35,127 nucleotides of DNA from Rhodospirillaceae bacterium (lineage in GTDB: Bacteria > Pseudomonadota > Alphaproteobacteria > CACIAM-22H2): assembly GCA_022843945.1 (NCBI GenBank), contig JALHMR010000047.1, forward strand, positions 1 through 35,127, written 5' to 3'. The position numbers and the translations under genes were made by a program. The notes beneath the pieces were generated by a model. The model ran no database searches. It had not been told where the DNA came from and saw only the letters and a list, made by a program, of their open reading frames with translations. Below, piece after piece: positions 29,625 through 35,127 of this stretch; the stretch's first letter is position 1, and each line of letters opens with the position of its first letter.

Positions 29625-30452
29625 TCAAGCCTGCGACTGAGCGACCTCTTCCGAAGCGCCCGACAGGGCGTCGCCGAGCAGGTTGAGTGCTACCACCGTC
29701 GCGAAGATCGCCGTACCGGGATAGATCATCAGCGTCGGGTTGGTGCGAAAGTGCGTGCGCGCTTCGAACACCATCATTCCCCATTCCGGCGTCGGGGCCT
29801 GAACCCCGAGCCCGAGGAACGAGAAAGCGGAAAGCTGCAGCAGAATCCAGCCGGCATCGAGCGTCGTCACTACGACGACGACGGGGGCCACGTTCGGAAG
29901 CATATGCCGCAGCAGAACCGCGATGCTGCGCAGCGCCAGCAGGCGCGCGGCGGAAATGTATTCTTGCATTCCGACCGTCAAGGTAAGGGCCCTGACCGTG
30001 CGCGCGTGATGAGCCCAATGCACCGCGACGATGGCAATAACGGCGTTATCCAGCCCCGGCCCTAGAAAGCCGACGATAGCGAAGGCAAAGAGCAGCGTCG
30101 GAAAAGCCAGAACGAAGTCGACCGTTCGCATCAGCGCCTCGTCGATCCGGCCGCGCGCGTAGCCGGCGGTGGCTCCGATGACGAAGCCGAGAACAGCTGT
30201 CAGCGCGCCGACGAGCGCGGCCGCGCCAAGTGACGGCCTCGCACCCCAAAGGAGCCGCGAGAGGACGCAGCGGCCAAGATGATCGGCGCCCAGCGGATAC
30301 TTCGCACTCCTTCCGGCGAAGCGGTCGGCCAGCGACAGCTCCATTGGATCGTTTGGCGCCAGCCAGGGTGCAAACGCGGCGAGCAGGCACAGGCCGAGCA
30401 GGAAAGCCAGGCTGACCAGGCCGACCGGGCTGCGTACCAAGCGTTCAATCAT
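29625..30452 (-). CDS. nikC: ABC transporter permease, NikC/DppC type
   Basis: A 275-residue inner-membrane permease of the dipeptide/nickel group. The N-terminus 'SPVGLVSLAFLLGLCLLAAF' is the first membrane helix, followed by the subfamily block 'LAPNDPMELSLADRF' and 'YPLGADHLGRCVLSRLLWGA'. The EAA-type cytoplasmic loop contacting the ATPase is around 'EYISAARLLALRSIAVLLRH'. The ATG at 30452 overlaps the nikB stop (ATGA). The frame continues upstream to 31178 but that is antisense-phase sequence inside nikB. No ATPase gene (NikD/NikE) follows; the next gene is on the other strand, so ATPases must come from elsewhere. Confidence 0.93.
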   Translation of the reverse strand: MIERLVRSPVGLVSLAFLLGLCLLAAFAPWLAPNDPMELSLADRFAGRSAKYPLGADHLGRCVLSRLLWGARPSLGAAALVGALTAVLGFVIGATAGYARGRIDEALMRTVDFVLAFPTLLFAFAIVGFLGPGLDNAVIAIVAVHWAHHARTVRALTLTVGMQEYISAARLLALRSIAVLLRHMLPNVAPVVVVVTTLDAGWILLQLSAFSFLGLGVQAPTPEWGMMVFEARTHFRTNPTLMIYPGTAIFATVVALNLLGDALSGASEEVAQSQA

Positions 30453-31384
30453 GGGGCCGCCTGGGTCACGATGCGGGGATCGAGCGCCGCATGGACGATG
30501 TCGGCGATGAGATTCGTGGCGACGACGATGGCCGCAACGCAACAGACGTAGGCCTGAACCACCGGCAGGTCGCGCGTCAAGATGGCCGAGAGGAAGTAAC
30601 GGCCCATGCCGGGCCAAGCGAATACGGTCTCCACGACGACCGCGCCGCTCAGAAGGCCCCCGACGGCGACGCCCAGAGCGCTCCACAACGGCAGCCCGGC
30701 ATTGCGCAACACGTGCCGGCCGAACAGGTGGCGCCGCCGCAAGCCGCGCGCCCGGGCGAAACGCACGTAAGGCTGGCGAAGCTCGCCAACGACGCTGTTG
30801 CGCAGAAGGCGCGCGAATAGCGCCGTCTGGCCCGCGGCCAGGGTCACCGCCGGCAACACCAGGTGCGCCCACGATCCGCGCCCGGAAAGAGGCAGCAGGT
30901 CGAGCCAGACGGAGAAGCCGTACATCAGCAGATAACCGAGCCAGAACCCCGGCAGCGCCGTGACACCGATGGCCAGAAGTCGGCTTGCGAGGTCGAGGCT
31001 GCCCCCTACCCGCATCCCGGCAACCATGCCGACCGGGATGCTCACAGCCAGCGAGAGCGCCAAGGCTGCCGCCGCAAGCTCGACGGTCGCGGGCATCAAG
31101 CGGGCGAAATCCGCGCCGATCGGTTCCCCGGTGATGTAGGAGCGGCCGAATTCCAGGCGCAGCGCCGACACAAGCCATTCGCCGTAGCGTTCCAGCAGCG
31201 GCCGGTCGAGGCCGAACTGGGAGCGCAACGACGCGATGGTTTCAGGCGTCGGCTGCAAGCCGAGACCATGCAGGAGGCTGGATTCCAACCCGCCCGGTGC
31301 CAGACTAAGCAACAGGAAGCTGAGCGTCGAAGTCGCCCAGAGGATTAAGGGCGCCAGAATCAGCCGCCGGGTCACCTGTCGCAT
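30449..31384 (-). CDS. nikB: ABC transporter permease, NikB/DppB type
   Basis: A 311-residue inner-membrane permease. The N-terminus has the first helix 'LILAPLILWATSTLSFLLLS' and the family block 'LAPGG...LRSQFGLDRPLLERYGEWL'. 'ATVELAAAALALSLAVSIPV' starts the core helices. The loop 'VRFARARGLRRRHLFGRHVL' is the coupling segment, and the protein ends 'NLIADIVHAALDPRI', typical of the group. It begins 20 bp after nikA and overlaps nikC by 4 bp, so the three form one operon under the riboswitch at 33130-33295. Confidence 0.93.
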   Translation of the reverse strand: MRQVTRRLILAPLILWATSTLSFLLLSLAPGGLESSLLHGLGLQPTPETIASLRSQFGLDRPLLERYGEWLVSALRLEFGRSYITGEPIGADFARLMPATVELAAAALALSLAVSIPVGMVAGMRVGGSLDLASRLLAIGVTALPGFWLGYLLMYGFSVWLDLLPLSGRGSWAHLVLPAVTLAAGQTALFARLLRNSVVGELRQPYVRFARARGLRRRHLFGRHVLRNAGLPLWSALGVAVGGLLSGAVVVETVFAWPGMGRYFLSAILTRDLPVVQAYVCCVAAIVVATNLIADIVHAALDPRIVTQAAP

Positions 31385-31404
31385 GGGTGGCGTTCCCGGT
31401 GCCC

Positions 31405-33012
31405 TTACCTCCGTCGTATCCGTTCCAGCGGAATGACATACTGCTGCTCAGCGAAACCGAACCCGGTGAAGTCGCGCCGCAGGACGGCGAGATTCACCGC
31501 ATGGGAGATCGGCAGATGGATGGCCTGTTCGTGAAATGTCGTAAGCAGGATCCGATACATCTCCCGCTGCCGCTCCTCGCTGGTCGCCGCCATCGCCGAA
31601 GCGATCACCCGGTCTATGTCGGCCTTCATCGGCAAACCCGTTTGAGCGATGGCGCTCGGCTGGGTGGGAGAACGCATGGTGTTGATGAACGCGGCGGGCT
31701 CGTAGGGTGGTCCCCAGCTGTCGCCATACATAAGATCGAAATCCCCGGCCCGCTGCCGCCGCATGGTGGCAGCAGGATCCTCGCCATGCAGTCGCAGTTC
31801 GATCCCGACGGCGCGCAAATACGCCTGCAGGACCTCAGCCAGTCCTTTGGCGACGGTGTTCGGCGCCGCGAACGCAAGGGTCAACGCCAGCCTCTCGCCG
31901 CTGCGTGTGCGAATGCCCTGGCCGGGTGTGAGACGCCATCCGGCTTCCTCGAGCAGCGCGCGTGTCTTGCCGGGATCGTACGGCACCGGGGGCAGGCCCA
32001 CATCGGTGAACGGCACTCCCGGTGAAAACAGACCGTCGGCGCGCGGTTCCAGATCGAGCAGGAGACTCTTGACGATACTGTCCTTGTCGACGGCGCTCAG
32101 GATGGCCTGTCGTACCTTGATATCGGCCAACAACGGCCGGCTCGTATTCAGTTGAACGATGCGGGTGAAGAGCGGGCCCGATACGAACGTTTCCACGGAT
32201 CTGTTCTGGCGAAGGCGCACAAAGGCCTCCAGGCCGACAAGGCCGTCGCCGAAGAGAAGGTCGATATCGCCGCGCTCCAGAGCCAGCAGGCGTGTCTCGA
32301 CATCGGGCATGACCCGCACGACCACGCGCGAGAGTGTCGGCTTGGTGCCCCAATAGCGGTCGTTCCGCAAGAAAACGGCGTACTCGTCCTTTCGGTACTC
32401 GCTCATGATCCAGCGCCCGGTTCCGATGGGCGCCTTGATGCCATCGCGCGTGATTCCCGTTTCGCGGAATCCGCTGGGTGACAGGAAGCGCAAGGGCCGG
32501 ATCAGGCTCAGCTCCTGCAAGGAGCCTGAATAAGGCTGCTTGAGGGAGAAGCGCACCGTATGGCTGTCCACAGCGTCGACCTTGTCCATCTGGCGGATGA
32601 ACTCCATCCAGGCATGGCGTTCGCGGTTAGCCAGCACATGCTCGACGTTGAGCAGGACGGCCTTGGCGTCGAACGGCGTGCCGTCGGAGAAAACGACGTC
32701 GCGGCGCAGCACGAAGGTCAGCTCGCGGCCATCCTCGGACAGCGCCCAGCTCTCCGCGAGATGGGGCTCGATGCGACCGCCCGGCCCGTAATTGACCAGG
32801 CCCTCGTAGATCAGATCCTGCGCGAACATCTGGCTGGGCTGGTACATATGCGGATTGCTCGGACCCACATCGGCGTTCCAGGCCATACGCAACTCATGCC
32901 CGACGGCGGCCGTTTGGACGGCAAGGCACAGGCAGAACGCGAATACAGGTATCGAGAGGCAACGAGTCGGTATCCGCGCCACGGCGCGGAGCAACGAATG
33001 AAGGGACGACAT
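31405..33012 (-). CDS. nikA: NikA-like ABC transporter substrate-binding protein
   Basis: A 535-residue periplasmic binding protein of the SBP_bac_5 family. A signal peptide lies in the first 40 residues ('IPVFAFCLCLAVQTAAVGH'). The mature part follows E. coli NikA closely as I remember it: 'NADVGPSNPHMYQPSQMFAQ', 'LTFVLRRDVVFSDGTPFDAK', 'RERHAWMEFIRQMDKVDAV', 'GIKAPIGTGRWIMSEYRKDE', 'SWGPPYEPAAFINTMR' and 'HEQAIHLPISHAVNLAV'. NikA binds nickel, or nickel-histidine chelates. The upstream cobalamin riboswitch points instead to cobalt, or to a corrinoid precursor. The start ATG at 33012 has GAGG 6 nt upstream, inside the hairpin at 33020-33049. The true substrate is inferred, not shown. Confidence 0.93.
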   Translation of the reverse strand: MSSLHSLLRAVARIPTRCLSIPVFAFCLCLAVQTAAVGHELRMAWNADVGPSNPHMYQPSQMFAQDLIYEGLVNYGPGGRIEPHLAESWALSEDGRELTFVLRRDVVFSDGTPFDAKAVLLNVEHVLANRERHAWMEFIRQMDKVDAVDSHTVRFSLKQPYSGSLQELSLIRPLRFLSPSGFRETGITRDGIKAPIGTGRWIMSEYRKDEYAVFLRNDRYWGTKPTLSRVVVRVMPDVETRLLALERGDIDLLFGDGLVGLEAFVRLRQNRSVETFVSGPLFTRIVQLNTSRPLLADIKVRQAILSAVDKDSIVKSLLLDLEPRADGLFSPGVPFTDVGLPPVPYDPGKTRALLEEAGWRLTPGQGIRTRSGERLALTLAFAAPNTVAKGLAEVLQAYLRAVGIELRLHGEDPAATMRRQRAGDFDLMYGDSWGPPYEPAAFINTMRSPTQPSAIAQTGLPMKADIDRVIASAMAATSEERQREMYRILLTTFHEQAIHLPISHAVNLAVLRRDFTGFGFAEQQYVIPLERIRRR

Positions 33013-33019
33013 TAAAAGC

Positions 33020-33049
33020 CTCGCGGATCGACGTGTCCGTCACCGCGAG
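33020..33049 (-). promoter_or_regulatory. Shine-Dalgarno-sequestering hairpin of nikA
   Basis: On the minus strand CTCGCGG (33049-33043) pairs with CCGCGAG (33026-33020), a 7-bp stem with a 16-nt loop. The 3' arm includes the GAG of the ribosome-binding site GAGG (33022-33019). This is the usual expression platform of Gram-negative cobalamin riboswitches that act on translation. Confidence 0.7.
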
Positions 33050-33129
33050 CCACGGCCAGCGCAACGCCCTTTAAGCGCTACCTAGCCTCGCCGATACACC
33101 CCGACCAGCGATCTCGCGCGTGACACGAG

Positions 33130-33295
33130 CAATGGCAGGTCTCCTGACTTGCGGATCACCGCCAACGCCGGCCTTCCCAGTAACCCAGTGGCCTTTTCGA
33201 CGTCAGCTAACCGCTTACAGTTGCGGGGGCAGCCCCGGATTCTCACCGGGTTCCCGTTTAATCCCCGAAGGGAACCATCGCGGTCAGGCTGGTGC
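33130..33295 (-). promoter_or_regulatory. Cobalamin (B12) riboswitch
   Basis: The minus strand carries the conserved segments in order. GATGGTTCCC with GGGAACCCGGTGAGAATCCG comes first, then GGGGCTGCCCCCGCAACTGT followed by AAGCGG (the core), then GCCACTGGG with CTGGGAAGGC, and last the B12 box GTCAGGAGACCTGCC. All core elements of the adenosylcobalamin-class aptamer are present and unbroken. It lies about 120 nt upstream of the NikA-like gene in the same direction, so it should switch off the transporter when B12 is plentiful. TTGACA on the minus strand at 33314-33309 is a possible -35. Confidence 0.96.
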
Positions 33296-33405
33296 ACGAG
33301 AAGTCGATTGTCAACTTGATAAGTGGGTACGACGGAATGCTCGTCGCCCGAAGGATTGCGGCAAATTGCGCCGGCAGCCACCCGGCGCTAGCGTGCAGGC
33401 CGCGC

Positions 33406-34023
33406 ATGAGCCAGCCACCGCCCCCGCCCACCGATTCAGGCATTCCTGCTTCAGCCAGGACCGGGCCGCCGCGGCGCAAGCTGATCGACGGCTCGTTCCT
33501 GTTCATCGTCGGCTTCGCCGTGGCCAGCGCCGCCGGCTGCTGGTGGCTCAACGGGCCCGAGGTGTTCTTCGAGGCGCTGCGTGACGAAGGCGACCTGATG
33601 CTGCGCCTCGTGCCGGTGATCGCCGGCGCGGTGCTGCTCGCCGCCTTCGTGCAGGTGCTGGTGCCGACCGAGGTGGTGAAGCGCTGGCTCGGCGCTGAAT
33701 CCGGCTGGAAAGGGGTCGCCGTCGCCTCGGTGATCGGCGCCTTCGTGCCCGGCGGGCCGATGGCCTCCTTCCCGCTGATGATGGCGGTGATCGGCGCCGG
33801 CGCCCATGTCGCGGCCAGCGTCGCCTTCCTCACCTCGTGGTCGGTGCTGGCCATCCAGCGGCTGATCGTCTGGGAGATCCCGCTGATGGGCGGTGACTTC
33901 GCGCTGGTGCGCTTCCTCTCGTCGGTGCTGCTGCCGCCGCTGGCCGGCTGGGGAGCGGCCTGGCTCTACGCGCGCTGGCCGGAAGCCCCGGCGAAAGATT
34001 CAGGGGCGAAGGACCCGTCATGA
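33406..34023 (+). CDS. Half-size permease, ArsP_1/DUF318 type (first of a pair)
   Basis: A 205-residue membrane protein. After a proline-rich cytosolic N-terminus come about four to five membrane helices: 'FLFIVGFAVASAAGCWWL', 'LVPVIAGAVLLAAFVQVL' and a block 'WLGAESGWKGVAVASVIGAF' followed by 'VPGGPMASFPLMMAV'. Then come 'LTSWSVLAIQRLIVWEIPL' and 'LLPPLAGWGAAWLY'. The 'GAFVPxGP..SFPL' motif is that of predicted permeases of the ArsP_1/DUF318 family, which normally have two such halves in one chain. Here each half is a separate gene. I start at the ATG at 33406; a GTG at 33292 would run back into the riboswitch DNA. The stop overlaps the next start. Substrate unknown. Confidence 0.85.
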   Translation: MSQPPPPPTDSGIPASARTGPPRRKLIDGSFLFIVGFAVASAAGCWWLNGPEVFFEALRDEGDLMLRLVPVIAGAVLLAAFVQVLVPTEVVKRWLGAESGWKGVAVASVIGAFVPGGPMASFPLMMAVIGAGAHVAASVAFLTSWSVLAIQRLIVWEIPLMGGDFALVRFLSSVLLPPLAGWGAAWLYARWPEAPAKDSGAKDPS

Positions 34024-34511
34024 TCCTCGCCGTGGCGATCATCTGGCCGGCGGTGCTGATCTGCGCCTTCCTGCTGTGGCGCGGTCCGCGCGCGCGGGCC
34101 CAGCGCGCGCTCGATCTCGCGCGGCACAACGCCACGTTCATCGCCATGCGCGTGCCCTTTGCGCTCCTCGGGGCTGGTTTCGTCGCGACACTGCTGCCCG
34201 AGCGGCTGGTGGCGCAGTGGCTGGGCGGTGAATCGGGCTTCACCGGTATCCTCATCGCCTCCGTGGTCGGCGCCTTCGTGCCCTCGGGGCCGATCATCTC
34301 CTTCCCGCTGACCCTGGCACTGGCCAAGGCCGGGGTCGGCGTGCCGCAGCTCGTCGCCTTCCTTGCCGCCTGGTCGGTGCTTTCGGTCCACCGCCTGGTG
34401 ACCTGGGAACTGCCGCTGCTCGACACCCGTTTCAACCTTGTCCGTTACACGGTGTCGCTCGCCCTGCCGCCGCTTTCCGGCGTGCTGGCGGCGCTGCTGG
34501 TCGGGCTTTGA
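34020..34511 (+). CDS. Half-size permease, ArsP_1/DUF318 type (second of the pair)
   Basis: A 163-residue membrane protein starting inside the stop of its partner (ATGA). It repeats the partner's order of motifs: 'PERLVAQWLGGESGFTGILI', 'ASVVGAFVPSGPIISFPLTL', 'AAWSVLSVHRLVTWELPLL' and 'LALPPLSGVLAALLVGL'. The two proteins probably form a heterodimer equivalent to one full-length permease, with inverted or parallel halves undecided. No metal-binding cysteines characteristic of arsenic handling are visible, so arsenical transport should not be assumed. Context next to a B12-controlled metal importer makes metal or corrinoid transport worth considering. Confidence 0.85.
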   Translation: MILAVAIIWPAVLICAFLLWRGPRARAQRALDLARHNATFIAMRVPFALLGAGFVATLLPERLVAQWLGGESGFTGILIASVVGAFVPSGPIISFPLTLALAKAGVGVPQLVAFLAAWSVLSVHRLVTWELPLLDTRFNLVRYTVSLALPPLSGVLAALLVGL

Positions 34512-34550
34512 GGGGGCGTGTTAGCGTCGAGGGGCTGATGGGGTCCCGGT

Positions 34551-35033
34551 ATGGCCGCCCGTTTCGCCAAAGTGGCTGTCCTTCCGTTCGCCTTGCTGCT
34601 CACGCAATGCGCCGACGGCACCCTCTCGTCCGTCGAGCCTCCCGCCGTCCAGGCTGAGAACGAGGATCACCGGCTGCGCGAGGCGCTGGCGGCGCTTGAG
34701 TCAGGCGATCCCGAGACCGCCTGGTTCCGGCTCTGGGACATGGCCATCGAGGGCGACCCGGCGGCCCAGGTGCATCTCGCGCGGCTCTATCGCGAGGGCA
34801 CGGGCATTCCCGCCGATCCGCGGATCGAGCGGCGCTGGATCGAGCACGCGGCCACCGCCGGCCATCCGCTGGCCCAATACCGGCTGGGCGAGCTCTACGA
34901 GGCGGGCGGCGGCGATGCGGTCAGCCGCCAGGCCGCGGCGTTGTGGTACGAGCGCAGCGCGGCGCAAGGTCATGCGCCGGCGCGCCAGGCGCTCGCCCGC
35001 TTGCGCGGCCAGCTCGCCTCTCCGGCGAATTAG
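34551..35033 (+). CDS. Exported Sel1-repeat protein
   Basis: A 160-residue protein. The N-terminus 'MAARFAKVAVLPFALLLTQC' is a signal peptide ending in a possible lipobox (LTQC), although Gln before the Cys is unusual, so lipidation is uncertain. About residues 65-150 contain two to three Sel1-like repeats: 'GDPAAQVHLARLYREGTGIP', then 'AATAGHPLAQYRLGELYEAG' and 'SAAQGHAPARQALARLRG'. Sel1 proteins are helical scaffolds for protein interactions, often in envelope or stress functions. The ribosome-binding site is weak. Its stop overlaps by 3 bp the stop of the convergent partial gene. Confidence 0.85.
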   Translation: MAARFAKVAVLPFALLLTQCADGTLSSVEPPAVQAENEDHRLREALAALESGDPETAWFRLWDMAIEGDPAAQVHLARLYREGTGIPADPRIERRWIEHAATAGHPLAQYRLGELYEAGGGDAVSRQAAALWYERSAAQGHAPARQALARLRGQLASPAN

Positions 35034-35127
35034 TTCTCGACGTAGATGTCGTAGAGATCGACGCGCCGGCCTTGCGCCTCGTCGACGCTGAGGCGCGCGG
35101 CCGCGATACCGGCGCGCGACAGCGCCT
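35030..35127 (-). CDS. C-terminus of an unidentified protein (runs off window)
   Basis: A minus-strand frame enters from the right edge and ends at TAA (35032-35030). The last residues are 'LSVDEAQGRRVDLYDIYVEN', preceded by 'ALSRAGIAAAR'. The 31 visible codons have GC-rich third positions and the convergent stop-to-stop layout fits a real gene end. Too little is visible to name a family. Confidence 0.55.
   Translation of the reverse strand, partial: ALSRAGIAAARLSVDEAQGRRVDLYDIYVEN

Noticed and set aside
30453-31178. N-terminal extension of the NikC-like permease to 517 residues
   Set aside because: It is an out-of-frame reading of nikB; the ATGA overlap gives the normal start.
33292-33405. 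GTG start for the first half-permease
   Set aside because: It would place coding sequence over the start of the riboswitch DNA and adds non-family residues; the ATG at 33406 is better.

Overview
The window is GC-rich chromosomal DNA with strong third-position GC bias. It looks like an alphaproteobacterium of the Rhodospirillales/Hyphomicrobiales type. Supporting signs are PAS_5 proteins, the gene order aminotransferase-hom-glpX-recJ, MITE-like intergenic palindromes of the kind common in Bradyrhizobium-like and Reyranella-like genomes, and GTG starts. This placement is inference from gene content. I saw no rRNA, tRNA, CRISPR array, integrase or insertion sequence.

Positions 1-8.3 kb: the N-terminal part of a TonB-like protein on the minus strand, a divergent PAS_5 protein, a SPOR-domain lipoprotein, then gltB and gltD for the two subunits of NADPH glutamate synthase. 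Positions 8.3-15.6 kb (minus strand): an aminotransferase, hom, glpX and recJ, followed by two conserved-looking proteins I do not recognise. Spacing suggests one or two operons. Positions 15.8-18.7 kb (plus): a tightly coupled operon of an HpcH/HpaI aldolase, a D-2-hydroxyacid dehydrogenase and a Cys/Met-type PLP enzyme. Positions 18.8-22.3 kb: a secreted TPR protein, a Gfo/Idh/MocA oxidoreductase and a second PAS_5 protein.

Positions 22.3-29.6 kb are the most accessory-looking part. There are several very small genes (47, 70, 40 and 58 codons), an AT-rich island with a strong promoter, a solitary groEL without groES, and a Crp/Fnr regulator with a Ser-Lys tail encoded by a hexanucleotide microsatellite. 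A 487-bp regulatory intergenic region follows, carrying two copies of a Crp-geometry palindrome. After it come a PAS/HisKA_2 histidine kinase overlapping a transglutaminase-like protein. The whole reads as a stress or regulatory module, which is inference.

Positions 29.6-33.3 kb: a NikABC-like ABC importer (binding protein and two permeases, no ATPases in the window). Its leader is an intact cobalamin riboswitch ending in a hairpin that covers the nikA Shine-Dalgarno sequence, so the likely job is B12-repressed cobalt (or nickel/corrinoid) uptake. Divergent from it lie two overlapping half-size permeases of the ArsP_1/DUF318 type, then a Sel1-repeat protein. The window ends inside the C-terminus of a minus-strand gene.
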